From: Alphaproteobacteria bacterium
Lineage (GTDB): Bacteria > Pseudomonadota > Alphaproteobacteria > Rhodobacterales > Rhodobacteraceae
Length of the DNA: 64,000 bases
Direction of reading: 5' to 3'
Assembly (NCBI GenBank): GCA_009908505.1
Contig: JAAAPD010000011.1
Coordinates: 1-64,000, forward strand
The first letter of the stretch is position 1. Every line of letters begins with the position of its first letter. The notes beneath the pieces were generated by a model. It was not told where the DNA came from, searched no databases, and worked only from the letters and a program-made list of their open reading frames with translations. The position numbers were made by a program, and so were the translations under genes. Shown one piece after another: positions 54,929 to 63,712 of this stretch.

Positions 54929-55753
54929 TCAGCCCCCAAGAAAGCTTTGGCGCACCACGGGATCGGCCAGCAATTCCTTGCCGGTCCCGGTATGCGCGTT
55001 GCGGCCCTGCACCATGACAAAGCCGTGATCGGCGATCTCCAGCGCCTGGCGGGCGTTCTGTTCGACCATCAGGATCGGGATGCCGGTGCGGGCGACCTCG
55101 ATGATGCGGTCGAACAGCTCGTCCATGACGATGGGGCTGACACCGGCGGTCGGCTCGTCCAGCATCAGGACCTTGGGTTGGGTCATCAGCGCCCGGCCCA
55201 CGGCGACCTGCTGGCGCTGGCCGCCGGACAATTCACCCGCCGCCTGGTCGCGCTTGTCGCGCAGGATCGGGAACAGGTCATAGACCTGCTCCATCGTGGT
55301 GCGGATGTCGTCCTGGCGGATGAAGGCGCCCATCTCGAGGTTTTCCGAGACAGTCATCGACGGGAAGATGTTGCGCACCTGCGGCACGAACCCCATGCCT
55401 TTTTTCACCCGGTCCTGGGGCGACAGGGCGGTGATGTCCTCGCCATCCAGCAGTACGCGGCCCGCCCGCATGTTCAGCATGCCGAACACCGCCTTCATGG
55501 CGGTGGACTTGCCCGCGCCGTTGGGCCCGACGATCACGGCGATCTCGCCCCGGTCCACGGCGATGGTGCAGTCGTGCAGGATGTCGGGGCCCTTGCCATA
55601 GCCCCCGGTCATGGACTCGCCGACCAGGAAAATATCCGCCGCGGCGGCCCTGGCCGGGCCGCTTTCGCGGTGCTCGATTTCGCCGCCCAAGCCCGGGCGG
55701 GTGATCGAGGCGTCCTTGTTGCCCCGATCCTCCTGGTAGGGATTGCCGCTCAT
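54929..55753 (-). CDS. livF: Branched-chain amino acid-type ABC ATPase (LivF)
   Basis: ATPase of 274 residues with Walker A GPNGAGKST, signature LSGGQRQQVAVGRAL and Walker B VLMLDEPTAG. The first 45 residues (rich in polar residues, SGNPYQEDRGNKDASITRPGLGGE) are an extension beyond usual LivF, which begins near the ADIFLVGESMTGGYGKGPDIL strand. Its ATG overlaps the stop of the 77-residue unknown gene (ATGA), so its translation is coupled to that gene. Confidence 0.93.
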   Translation of the reverse strand: MSGNPYQEDRGNKDASITRPGLGGEIEHRESGPARAAAADIFLVGESMTGGYGKGPDILHDCTIAVDRGEIAVIVGPNGAGKSTAMKAVFGMLNMRAGRVLLDGEDITALSPQDRVKKGMGFVPQVRNIFPSMTVSENLEMGAFIRQDDIRTTMEQVYDLFPILRDKRDQAAGELSGGQRQQVAVGRALMTQPKVLMLDEPTAGVSPIVMDELFDRIIEVARTGIPILMVEQNARQALEIADHGFVMVQGRNAHTGTGKELLADPVVRQSFLGG

Positions 55754-55983
55754 CGGGCGGTCTCCTTCGCCATGGTGCCCTTGGATCGCATGCTTTCAAC
55801 GCCTCCTATCACACCGCCGTCATACGCGGGATCGAGTACGCGCAACAGACGGCCACGCCACATCAGGGCCGCACAGGTCCTTGAGGGACCGCAGGACGCA
55901 GGACCGCGCCATTCCGGTGACCGGGTATCCACCGTTTCGGTGAAATCGCAGTCGACGAAGTCGGTTGTGCCATGGTGCCACAT
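55750..55983 (-). CDS. Unknown 77-residue protein inside the liv operon
   Basis: The protein starts MWHHGTTDFVDCDFTETVDTR, contains three cysteines, and has a basic C-terminal half (CAALMWRGRLLRVLDPAYDGG). I recognise no family. It is supported as a gene by an AGGAGG six bases before the ATG, by its position 10 bases after the secreted-protein gene, and by a 4-base overlap with livF. No signal peptide is seen. A small regulatory or metal-binding protein is possible; no function is assigned. Confidence 0.65.
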   Translation of the reverse strand: MWHHGTTDFVDCDFTETVDTRSPEWRGPASCGPSRTCAALMWRGRLLRVLDPAYDGGVIGGVESMRSKGTMAKETAR

Positions 55984-55993
55984 GCACGCCTCC

Positions 55994-56620
55994 TCAAGGA
56001 TAGATCGAGTGGGAAATGCGGATCGCATCCAGAAACCCGTTGTGAACGTCCCACCCCGACCAGTCTTCGATGGCCTGGACTTCTTCATCTTCGCGCAACC
56101 GGATCGTGGTTTCAAAGAGACCAACGCCGTAATCAAGCAAAAACACCGTCAGTTGTCGCAGGCGCCGGTCATTGTTGTCCTGCGTTACCAAGACTGCCTC
56201 ACGGAACAATCGGCCGGCTTGTGTTTCCTTTCGATAGAGAGGGTGTTCAACGGCTCGACCGCCACGCGCGGCTTCTTCATAGACGTGCTGATCGACAATG
56301 GCCTCCAACTGATCCGGCGTCAGATCGAATGATTGATCCTCCTCCATCCAGATGACTGTGACCGTGGCAATGGTCGCTTCATCCAGACGAAAGAAGGCAG
56401 GTTGATCAAATTCGATTGGGCGTTCGGTCGCCCAATCATTCTGATCGGGGCAGAAGGACACGTTGTGAGAGATCAGCGGGCAGGCGCGTCGGCTTTGAAA
56501 TGCCTCCTCGAACCTGTCGGTCCGCTCGCCCGGCTCAATGAACTTGGGGCCGATGGAGTCATCCTGCCCAAAAGCCACGGTCGGCAGGACAAGACAGGCT
56601 GCGACCAGACCCGCCCTCAT
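55994..56620 (-). CDS. Unknown secreted protein inside the liv operon
   Basis: A 208-residue protein with a signal peptide MRAGLVAACLVLPTVAFGQ (cleavage before DDSIG). The mature part is acidic (EPGERTDRFEEAF, LTPDQLEAIVDQHVYEEAARGG, IRLREDEEVQAIEDWSGWDVHNG) and has two cysteines that could form a disulphide (CPLISHNVSFC). Its ATG overlaps the livG stop (ATGA), so it is translated as part of the liv operon. It is probably periplasmic. No known domain is recognised. Confidence 0.75.
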   Translation of the reverse strand: MRAGLVAACLVLPTVAFGQDDSIGPKFIEPGERTDRFEEAFQSRRACPLISHNVSFCPDQNDWATERPIEFDQPAFFRLDEATIATVTVIWMEEDQSFDLTPDQLEAIVDQHVYEEAARGGRAVEHPLYRKETQAGRLFREAVLVTQDNNDRRLRQLTVFLLDYGVGLFETTIRLREDEEVQAIEDWSGWDVHNGFLDAIRISHSIYP

Positions 56621-57399
56621 GCGCCCACCTTGTCCTTGTTCTTCAGGCCGGTGCCCAGATAGGCCTCGATCACCTGGTCGTTGGCCTTGATCTGGGACAG
56701 CGTGCCTTGGGCCAGCACCTTGCCCTCGGCCATGCAGATCACCGGATCACACAGCCGTTCGATGAAATCCATGTCGTGTTCGATGACCACGAAGGTATAG
56801 CCGCGTTCCTCGTTCAGGCGCTTGATCGTGTCGGAAATCGTGTAGAGCAGGGTGCGGTTCACGCCGGCGCCGACCTCGTCCAGGAAAACGATCTTGGCAT
56901 CCACCATCATGGTGCGGCCCAGTTCCAGCAGTTTCTTCTGGCCGCCGGACACCGCCCCGGCGGGATGGTCGGCCAGGTGTTCGATGGTCAGAAATTCCAG
57001 AACCTCGTCGGCGCGGGCCGCCAGGGCGCGTTCCTCGTCGGCAATGCGCTTGCGTCCGAACCAGGTGTTCCACAGGGTTTCACCCGACTGGCCCGAGGGC
57101 ACCATCATCAGGTTCTCGCGGCAGGTCATCGACCCGAATTCATGGGCGATCTGGAAGGTGCGCAGCAGCCCCTTGTGGAACAGGTCGTGCGGCGGCAGAC
57201 CGGTGATGTCCTCGCCCTGCATGGTCACCGTGCCGGACGTGGGTTTAAGAACGCCAGCGATCACGTTGAAAAGCGTCGTTTTGCCGGCACCATTCGGGCC
57301 GATAAGCCCGGTGATGGAGCCTTGCCCGATCTCCAGCGTCGCGCTGTCAACGGCATGAAAGCCGCCAAAGGCCTTGACGACGTTCTCGACCTTGATCAT
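56617..57399 (-). CDS. livG: Branched-chain amino acid-type ABC ATPase (LivG)
   Basis: ATPase of 260 residues: Walker A GPNGAGKTT, the LivG-typical RTFQIAHEFGSMTCRENLM, signature VSGGQKKLLELGRT and Walker B IVFLDEVGAG. The signature glutamate region has Val in place of the usual Pro (DEVGAGVN rather than DEPxAG). The ATG at 57399 gives MIKVENVVKAFGGF, the expected start. A strong hairpin lies between it and livJ. Confidence 0.93.
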   Translation of the reverse strand: MIKVENVVKAFGGFHAVDSATLEIGQGSITGLIGPNGAGKTTLFNVIAGVLKPTSGTVTMQGEDITGLPPHDLFHKGLLRTFQIAHEFGSMTCRENLMMVPSGQSGETLWNTWFGRKRIADEERALAARADEVLEFLTIEHLADHPAGAVSGGQKKLLELGRTMMVDAKIVFLDEVGAGVNRTLLYTISDTIKRLNEERGYTFVVIEHDMDFIERLCDPVICMAEGKVLAQGTLSQIKANDQVIEAYLGTGLKNKDKVGA

Positions 57400-57447
57400 C
57401 CCCTGATGTCCCCCGTCCGCGGGCCGCGTGCCCGTCTTCGTATAGGC

Positions 57448-57480
57448 CGGGCGGCGCGAGGGGGTGCCCCGCGCCGCCCG
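57448..57480 (-). other. Strong hairpin between livJ and livG
   Basis: An 11-base-pair perfect GC stem (CGGGCGGCGCG / CGCGCCGCCCG) closes an 11-base loop. It has no following T run, so it is more like an RNA-stability or partial-attenuation element than a terminator. It would allow livJ mRNA to exceed the rest of the operon. Confidence 0.75.
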
Positions 57481-57499
57481 CATTCTGTCAGCTCACGTC

Positions 57500-58684
57500 T
57501 CAGCGGAACTGAACGGTTTCGTAATCGCCATCGGTGATGGTGTATTCGCGGTAGGTGCCCGCGGCTTCGCCCGGCCCGATCAGCTCGACATTGGTGGCGC
57601 CGACATAGTCGACCTCGCCACCGTCGGCCAGGATCTCCAGCGCGCGGCCCAATTCGCCGGGCAGGATCGGCTCGCCCGGGGCGTTGGCCACGGCCAGCAC
57701 GTTTTCGGCGATCGAAGCGCTGTCGGCGGAGCCGCCGGCCTGGATGGCCAAGGCCAGCAGCGCCGCGGCATCATAGCTTTCGCGGGTGAAGGAGCTGTCG
57801 CCGTTCACGCCGGCCGCCTCGGTGATGGCGGTAAACGCTTCGGCACCGTCGCCTTCGGCCCAGGGCACGGCCCCGAAAGAGCCTTCCATGTCGGCACCGA
57901 GTGCGTCGACAAGGCTGTCGGCGAACATGCCGTCGCCCATCATGAAGGTGTCGAAGGCGCCACTGTCGAGGGCGGACCGGATAATACCGGGGCCGCCCTG
58001 GTCGGCGTAGCCGAGCACGGCCAGAACTTCACCACCGGCCGAGGCCATGGAAGCCACTTCGGCCGAATAATCGCCCTTGCCGACCTCGTGCGCGGCATTG
58101 ATCGTGACCGATCCGCCGTTTTCCTCGAAGCTGGAAATGAAGCTGTCGGAGAGGCCCTTGCCGTAATCGTTATTGGCATAGGTCACGGCGACCTCGGTGA
58201 TGTCCTTGTCGGCCAGGATGCCGGCCAGCACTTCGCCCTGGCGCGCATCCGACGGCGCGGTGCGGAAGAACAGGCCGTTATCCTCGGCGGTGGTCAGGCC
58301 CGGCGAGGTTGCCGAAGGCGAGATCATCGGCACGCCGTTGGGCACCGCGACATTGGCCAGGACGGCGCCGGTCACGCCCGAGCAATCGGCACCCATGATC
58401 GCCGCGACACCGTCACCGGTGATCAGGCGTTCGGCGGCGGCGGTGGCGGCCCCGTTGTCGATGCAGGTGCTGTCGGCCCGCACCGACTCCAGCATCATGC
58501 CATCCAGGACGCCACCCGCATCGTTGATCTCGGTCATCGCCAGTTCGGCCGCGTCGGCCATCTGCGGTGTCAGCGATTCAATCGGGCCGGTGAAGCCCAG
58601 GATCACGCCGATCTTGATGTCTTCGGCAGAGGCGGCGCCGGCCACGAGGGCACAAGCCGCGGAGGCCATCAGAAGCTTTTTCAT
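57500..58684 (-). CDS. livJ: Branched-chain amino acid-type substrate-binding protein (LivJ/K)
   Basis: Periplasmic binding protein of 394 residues: signal peptide MKKLLMASAACALVAGAASA before EDIKIGVILGFTGP, then two type I PBP lobes (SPSATSPGLTTAEDNGLFFRTAPSD in the ligand cleft, AVTYANNDYGKGL in the hinge). The ligand could be branched-chain amino acids, amides or other amino acids. GGGAG lies seven bases before the ATG. It is the first gene of the operon and is preceded by the GlxA-type regulator gene on the same strand. Confidence 0.93.
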   Translation of the reverse strand: MKKLLMASAACALVAGAASAEDIKIGVILGFTGPIESLTPQMADAAELAMTEINDAGGVLDGMMLESVRADSTCIDNGAATAAAERLITGDGVAAIMGADCSGVTGAVLANVAVPNGVPMISPSATSPGLTTAEDNGLFFRTAPSDARQGEVLAGILADKDITEVAVTYANNDYGKGLSDSFISSFEENGGSVTINAAHEVGKGDYSAEVASMASAGGEVLAVLGYADQGGPGIIRSALDSGAFDTFMMGDGMFADSLVDALGADMEGSFGAVPWAEGDGAEAFTAITEAAGVNGDSSFTRESYDAAALLALAIQAGGSADSASIAENVLAVANAPGEPILPGELGRALEILADGGEVDYVGATNVELIGPGEAAGTYREYTITDGDYETVQFR

Positions 58685-58805
58685 GTGATTTCTCCCAGTT
58701 GGAACTGAATTGTCCGACGCAGAGATTAGGCAGCGATTCGCGAAAAGAAAAGCCATACCGAAGGGCAATCGGCCCGCAACGCGGCGTCCACCCGGGCCAT
58801 CGCGC

Positions 58806-59807
58806 CTAGATCGAAAGCCGCGCCGCCTGCGCCCCGCGTTCACGGTAGGGGGTAGTGTTGTAATGCGACCGGTAGCATTTCGAGAAATGCGAGGGCGAGG
58901 CGAAACCGCAGGCCAGGGCGACGTTGATGACGCTCATGTCGGTCTGCATCAGCAGGTTCCGGGCTTTTTGCAGGCGCAGTTCCATGTAATAGCGCTTCGG
59001 GCTGCGGTTCAGGTAGCGCCGGAACAGCCGTTCCAGCTGCCGGGTGGACATGCCAACCTCTTTGGCCAGCAGCGACGGGCTGATCGGTTCCTCGATATTC
59101 TGTTCCATCATCTGGATGACTCGGGACAGTTTGGGGTGGCGCACGCCGATGCGCGTGGGGATGGACAGGCGCTGGGTGTCCTGGTCGGTGCGGATCGAGG
59201 AATAGATCTGCTGGTCGGCCACGGAACTGGCCAGTTCCTCGCCATACTGGTCGGCGATCACCTGGAGCATCAGGTCGATGGAGGAGGTGCCCCCCGCGGT
59301 GGTCCAGCGGTTGCCATCCTTCATGAAGACCGATTTCGTCAGGTGCACGTCGGGAAATTCCTCGGAAAAACTGTCCTGGTTTTCCCAATGGATCGTGGCG
59401 CGCTTGTCATCCAGCAGGCCGGCCTTGGCCAGCGTGTAGGCGGCGGTGCACAGACCGCCGATGACGATACCGCGCCGGGCCTCGCGGCGCAGCCAGCTGA
59501 CCAGGCGCTTGGTGGTGGCGGCCTGAACCTTGGATCCGCCGCAGACCAGCAGGTAATCATCGCGGCGCAGCTCTTCGAGATCCATGTCCAGCTTGAAACG
59601 GATCCCGCCCGAAGAGACCGCCATGTCACCGCCATCGCCGGCCATGCGCCAGGTATAGAGCTCCTTGCCCGACATCAGGTTTGCAATGCGCAGGCAATCG
59701 ACGGCCGCGGCATAGGACAAGAGGGTGAATTCCTCCAGAAGCAGGAACACGAAGCGCCGTGGGGCGTTCTGTTCCGTCTTCACGTCGATCGTCTGTCTGC
59801 GTTCCAT
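58806..59807 (-). CDS. GlxA-family AraC-type transcriptional regulator
   Basis: A 333-residue regulator with an N-terminal DJ-1/PfpI-like amidotransferase domain (RRFVFLLLEEFTLLSYAAAVDCLRIANLM, then ARRGIVIGGLCTAAYTLAKAGLLD) and a C-terminal AraC double HTH (MSTRQLERLFRRYLNRSPKRYYMELRLQKARNLL, VALACGFASPSHFSKCYRSHY). GbdR, the activator of glycine-betaine catabolism, has this architecture. The ATG at 59807 follows AAGGA. Position suggests control of the liv operon, 120 bases downstream. Confidence 0.9.
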   Translation of the reverse strand: MERRQTIDVKTEQNAPRRFVFLLLEEFTLLSYAAAVDCLRIANLMSGKELYTWRMAGDGGDMAVSSGGIRFKLDMDLEELRRDDYLLVCGGSKVQAATTKRLVSWLRREARRGIVIGGLCTAAYTLAKAGLLDDKRATIHWENQDSFSEEFPDVHLTKSVFMKDGNRWTTAGGTSSIDLMLQVIADQYGEELASSVADQQIYSSIRTDQDTQRLSIPTRIGVRHPKLSRVIQMMEQNIEEPISPSLLAKEVGMSTRQLERLFRRYLNRSPKRYYMELRLQKARNLLMQTDMSVINVALACGFASPSHFSKCYRSHYNTTPYRERGAQAARLSI

Positions 59808-59910
59808 CCGCGGTCCTTGTCTGAACTGACGCGGGACATGACCACCTTTGCCGAACCGGATCAAGAGGCAAGCGGCGCATATTGGCCGCTGGAGGCGGGG
59901 AAAAATGTCA

Positions 59911-59939
59911 TTGGCCCGGCGCGCGCGGGCCGCTATAAG
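59911..59939 (+). promoter_or_regulatory. Predicted promoter of aroG with inverted repeat in the spacer
   Basis: TTGGCC (59911-59916) and TATAAG (59934-59939) are 17 bases apart. The arms GGCCCG (59913-59918) and CGGGCC (59926-59931) form an inverted repeat overlapping the -35 box and spacer, a possible operator. Confidence 0.6.
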
Positions 59940-59995
59940 CGCGCGGTAACGCTAACCGCCCGCCCTGGCGCGGGCCTCTATCCGGAGCAGGAACG

Positions 59996-61366
59996 ATGAC
60001 GGAATGGACAAAGTCTGACTGGCGCAACAAGCCGCGGGTTCAGATGCCGGACTATACCGACGACGCGGCCTTGGCCGAGGTCGAGGGCCGTCTGTCCTCC
60101 TATCCGCCGCTGGTCTTCGCCGGCGAGGCGCGGCGTCTAAAATCGGAACTGGCCGCCGTATCGCGCGGCGAGGCCTTTCTACTGCAGGGGGGCGATTGCG
60201 CCGAGAGTTTCGCCGATTTCAGCGCCGATCACATCCGCGACACGTTCAAGGTGATGTTGCAGATGGCCATGGTGCTGACCTACGGCGCCAAGGTGCCAAC
60301 AGTGAAGGTGGGCCGCATGGCCGGCCAGTTCGCCAAGCCACGGTCGGCCCCGACCGAAACGGTGGACGGGCAGGAGCTGCCCAGCTACCGCGGTGACATC
60401 ATCAACGAGCTGGACTTCACCGAGGCCGCCCGCATTCCCGATCCGGCCAAGATGCTGCGCGCCTACACCCAGGCGGCCGGCACGCTGAACCTGCTGCGGG
60501 CCTTCTCGACGGGCGGCTTCGCCGACGTGCACCGGGTGCACCAGTGGACCCTGGGGTTCACCGACCGCGAAGAGGCGCAGAAATACCGCGACCTGGCCAA
60601 TCGCATCGGCGATGCGCTGGACTTCATGAATGCCGCCGGGCTGAACGGCGACACCAACCATGAACTGGCCACGGTGGATTTCTACACCAGCCACGAGGCG
60701 CTGCTGCTGGAATACGAAGAGGCGCTGACGCGGCTCGACAGCACCTCGGGCCAATGGCTGGCCGGGTCGGGCCATTTGCTGTGGATCGGCGACCGCACGC
60801 GCCAGCCTGACGGTGCGCATGTGGAATTCCTGCGCGGCGTGCAGAACCCGATCGGGCTGAAATGCGGGCCGAGCATGACCGTTGGCCACCTCAAGGCGCT
60901 TATGGCCAAGCTGAACCCCGACAATGAACCGGGCCGTCTGACCCTGATCACCCGCTTCGGCGCGGGGGCGGTTGGCGAACACCTGCCGCGACTGGTCAAG
61001 GCGGTGCAGGAAGAGGGGGCCGAGGTCGTCTGGACCTGCGACCCGATGCACGGCAACACGATAAAGTCGTCCACCGGCTACAAGACGCGCCCCTTCGACA
61101 GCGTCCTGCGCGAAGTTCGGGAATTCTTTGCCGTCCACAATGCCGAAGGTTCGATCCCCGGCGGCGTGCATTTCGAGATGACCGGCGACGACGTGACCGA
61201 ATGCACCGGCGGTGTCCGCGCCGTGACCGAGGAAGACCTGTCGGACCGCTATCACACGGCCTGCGATCCGCGGCTCAATGCATCGCAATCGCTGGAACTG
61301 GCCTTCCTCGTTGCCGAAGAGCTTTCGGCGCGGCGCCAGACCGTCGGCGACGCCGCCACGGGCTGA
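59996..61366 (+). CDS. aroG: Class II (plant-type) DAHP synthase
   Basis: First enzyme of the shikimate pathway, condensing erythrose 4-phosphate and PEP. It has 456 residues: [19 protein letters not shown] at the start, [15 protein letters not shown], the active-site stretches [15 protein letters not shown] and [12 protein letters not shown], and late PMHGNTI plus [13 protein letters not shown] that provide metal ligands. Class II enzymes are typical of plants, actinobacteria and many alphaproteobacteria. A promoter lies about 60 bases upstream, and a terminator hairpin lies inside the convergent PAS gene. Confidence 0.97.
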   Translation: MTEWTKSDWRNKPRVQMPDYTDDAALAEVEGRLSSYPPLVFAGEARRLKSELAAVSRGEAFLLQGGDCAESFADFSADHIRDTFKVMLQMAMVLTYGAKVPTVKVGRMAGQFAKPRSAPTETVDGQELPSYRGDIINELDFTEAARIPDPAKMLRAYTQAAGTLNLLRAFSTGGFADVHRVHQWTLGFTDREEAQKYRDLANRIGDALDFMNAAGLNGDTNHELATVDFYTSHEALLLEYEEALTRLDSTSGQWLAGSGHLLWIGDRTRQPDGAHVEFLRGVQNPIGLKCGPSMTVGHLKALMAKLNPDNEPGRLTLITRFGAGAVGEHLPRLVKAVQEEGAEVVWTCDPMHGNTIKSSTGYKTRPFDSVLREVREFFAVHNAEGSIPGGVHFEMTGDDVTECTGGVRAVTEEDLSDRYHTACDPRLNASQSLELAFLVAEELSARRQTVGDAATG

Positions 61367-61369
61367 GAC

Positions 61370-61999
61370 CTAGCCGTTGTCGACGACAAGGCGAAGGGCC
61401 GGGCGGCCCTTCGCTTGTTTCAGGCGGAGCGCTTCGGGCGGGTCCACGTCCAGCGGTTCATGCCGAACCCGGTCCTTGGAACACAAGCGGAACTGGCGCG
61501 GGGAGCGGCCCAGCCGCCCATCGGCGACCAGCGCGCCAAGGCAGCGTGATACCCGGTCGAATTCATCCCGCATCGGCAGCAGAAGCAGGCGCCCCGACAG
61601 CGCCGGACGGCCCAGTCCGCGTACGCCCTCCAGCGGCAGTTCCACCACCGAGGGCATCTTGAAGGCGATCTCGACCTGAGTGGCCAGCCGGCCGCGATCG
61701 GCCCCCTCGAACAGGACCGAAAGCGGCATGCCGCGCGGTTCTGACCCGACAAGCGCCGCGATGCGCTGGCCCGCCACGCGAATGCGTGCCACGCCCGGCG
61801 CCACCCGCTCGACGATCATCGCATCCTCGATCAGCTCGCCCAGCCGGGCCGGGTCCAGGTCCGTGCGGCGCGGGATACGGCCATCGGGCGACAGGGTGTT
61901 CCAATAGGCTTCCAGATCCACCAGGGCCGTGGGGTTGGTCACCGCAAACTGGCTGTCGGCGCGGTCGCCGTCGCCCTTCATGTCATTCGCCTGGGTCAT
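61370..61999 (-). CDS. PAS-domain protein (PAS_5 type)
   Basis: A 209-residue single-domain protein. The region ALVDLEAYWNTLSPDGRIPRRTDLDPARLGELIEDAMIVERV, then RIRVAGQRIAALVGSEPRGMPLSVLF, matches the alphaproteobacterial PAS_5 family. No kinase, cyclase or DNA-binding output domain is attached. Related proteins occur in cell-cycle and second-messenger contexts, but no role is established. It is convergent with aroG and divergent from yicC. Confidence 0.8.
   Translation of the reverse strand: MTQANDMKGDGDRADSQFAVTNPTALVDLEAYWNTLSPDGRIPRRTDLDPARLGELIEDAMIVERVAPGVARIRVAGQRIAALVGSEPRGMPLSVLFEGADRGRLATQVEIAFKMPSVVELPLEGVRGLGRPALSGRLLLLPMRDEFDRVSRCLGALVADGRLGRSPRQFRLCSKDRVRHEPLDVDPPEALRLKQAKGRPALRLVVDNG
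61391..61420 (+). terminator. aroG terminator embedded in the convergent gene
   Basis: A perfect 10-base-pair stem GCGAAGGGCC/GGCCCTTCGC with a GGGC loop (61391-61414) is followed by TTGTTT. It lies 24 bases after the aroG stop but inside the last codons of the PAS-protein gene on the other strand. Confidence 0.72.
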
Positions 62000-62069
62000 C
62001 TTTTCGCTCCCTTGTCTCTGCTTGCCTGTTTTATGCCATGTTTTCGTCGAATTTTCTCTTAGGAAACTC

Positions 62070-62081
62070 TTAACCGGTTAA
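62070..62081. promoter_or_regulatory. 12-base palindrome TTAACCGGTTAA
   Basis: A perfect palindrome in the divergent region between the PAS-protein gene and yicC-gmk. Each half, TTAACC, resembles a CtrA half-site, but the spacing differs from the CtrA consensus, so another dimeric regulator is equally possible. Confidence 0.5.
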
Positions 62082-62175
62082 CGGCACCGTCCCGGCAGGG
62101 ATGGCCGGGCTTGCCCTGCGGGCGGCTTTGCCGTTAGGTGCGTCCAATCCGAAACCCTCCGACGAGGCCGCCCGC

Positions 62176-63069
62176 GTGATCCGATCCATGACCGCCTTCG
62201 CCAGCCGTTCCGGCAGCCATGGACACGCCGGCTGGACCTGGGATCTGCGCGGCGTGAACGGCCGCGGCCTGGACCTGCGCCTGCGGCTGCCAGATGGCAT
62301 CGACGGGCTGGAGGTCGAGGCGCGCAAGCGGCTGGGGGCGGCTCTGTCGCGGGGCAACGTGACGCTTGGCCTGAAACTGGCCCGAGAGGCCGGCGAGAAT
62401 GACCTGTCGCTCGATGCCGATCACCTGGCCCGCGTGCTGCATGCCCTGGACGAGGTGCAAAGCCGCGCGGTCGAGATGGGCGTGACCCTGGCCCAGCCCA
62501 CCGCCGCCGATGTCCTGGCGCAACGTGGCGTGCTGGCCCATGGCCCTGCCGAGACCGCGCCGGACCCGGAGCTGGCGCGCGCGCTGCTGGTCGACCTGGA
62601 CGCGCTGATCGCCGATTTCATCGCCATGCGCAACAGCGAGGGCGCCGCGCTGACCGCCCTGATGCGCGACCAGGTCAGCGCGATCGAGGCGCTGGTGGAC
62701 GAGGCCGAGGCGCGGCTGCCCGAACGCGGCGACCAGACCCGCGCCGCGCTGCGCCGCGCCCTGGACCGCATCACCGCCGAAAACGCCCCGGTCGAGGAAG
62801 ACAGGTTGGCGCAGGAACTGGCGCTGATCGCGGTCAAGACCGACGTGACCGAGGAACTGGACCGGCTGCGCGCCCATATCGCCACCGCGCGCGATTTGCT
62901 GGGGCAGGGGGGTGCGGTGGGCCGCAAGCTCGATTTCCTGGCCCAGGAATTCAACCGCGAGGCCAATACCCTGTGTTCCAAGGCACAGGACAAGGAACTG
63001 ACCCGCATCGGACTGGACCTCAAGGCGGTGATCGACCAGATGCGCGAGCAGACCCAGAACGTGGAGTGA
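62176..63069 (+). CDS. yicC: YicC-family endoribonuclease-like protein
   Basis: A 297-residue protein of the YicC/YloC family, recently linked to RNA cleavage in bacteria. The N-terminus [13 protein letters not shown] and [12 protein letters not shown]-type segment, with the C-terminal [45 protein letters not shown], are diagnostic. The start is the GTG at 62176 (GAGG eight bases upstream). An in-frame ATG at 62101 would add 25 non-conserved residues. It precedes gmk by 4 bases, a conserved pairing. Confidence 0.93.
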   Translation: MIRSMTAFASRSGSHGHAGWTWDLRGVNGRGLDLRLRLPDGIDGLEVEARKRLGAALSRGNVTLGLKLAREAGENDLSLDADHLARVLHALDEVQSRAVEMGVTLAQPTAADVLAQRGVLAHGPAETAPDPELARALLVDLDALIADFIAMRNSEGAALTALMRDQVSAIEALVDEAEARLPERGDQTRAALRRALDRITAENAPVEEDRLAQELALIAVKTDVTEELDRLRAHIATARDLLGQGGAVGRKLDFLAQEFNREANTLCSKAQDKELTRIGLDLKAVIDQMREQTQNVE

Positions 63070-63073
63070 ACCG

Positions 63074-63712
63074 ATGCCCCGACGCGGCCTTCTCATCATC
63101 CTGTCCTCACCCTCGGGCGCGGGCAAATCGACCCTGTCGAACCGACTGCGCGACTGGGATGACACGATCCGCTTCTCCGTTTCGGCCACCACCCGCCCGC
63201 CGCGCCCGGGCGAAGAGGACGGGCGCGAATACCATTTCCGCAGCGAGGTCGAGTTCAAGCGCATGGTCGCCGATGGCGAGATGCTGGAACACGCCCATGT
63301 CTTCGGCAACCATTACGGATCGCCCCTGCCGCCGGTGCGCGACGCCATTGAGCAGGGCTGCGACGTTCTGTTCGACATCGACTGGCAGGGCGCACAGCAG
63401 ATCCGCAATTCGCCGCTCAAGGACAACGTGCTGTCGATCTTCCTGTTGCCGCCCTCGATCACCGCGCTGCATGACCGGCTGAAATCGCGCGGCCAGGACA
63501 GCGCCGAGACCATCGCCAAGCGCATGCAGAAAAGCTGGGACGAGATTTCCCACTGGGACGCCTATGATTACGTGCTGATCAACGACGATCTCGACGCCAC
63601 CGATGCGCGGCTGAAAACGATCGTCAGCGCCGAACGGCTGCGCCGCGAACAGCAACCGGACCTTGTCGGCCATGTCCGCGCCCTTCACCGCGAATTCGAG
63701 GAGATGTCATGA
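63074..63712 (+). CDS. gmk: Guanylate kinase
   Basis: Phosphorylates GMP to GDP, downstream of guaA and hpt products also encoded in this window. It has 212 residues: P-loop [16 protein letters not shown]-binding [21 protein letters not shown], and the lid segment [17 protein letters not shown]. Its stop overlaps the next gene's start (ATGA). Confidence 0.97.
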   Translation: MPRRGLLIILSSPSGAGKSTLSNRLRDWDDTIRFSVSATTRPPRPGEEDGREYHFRSEVEFKRMVADGEMLEHAHVFGNHYGSPLPPVRDAIEQGCDVLFDIDWQGAQQIRNSPLKDNVLSIFLLPPSITALHDRLKSRGQDSAETIAKRMQKSWDEISHWDAYDYVLINDDLDATDARLKTIVSAERLRREQQPDLVGHVRALHREFEEMS

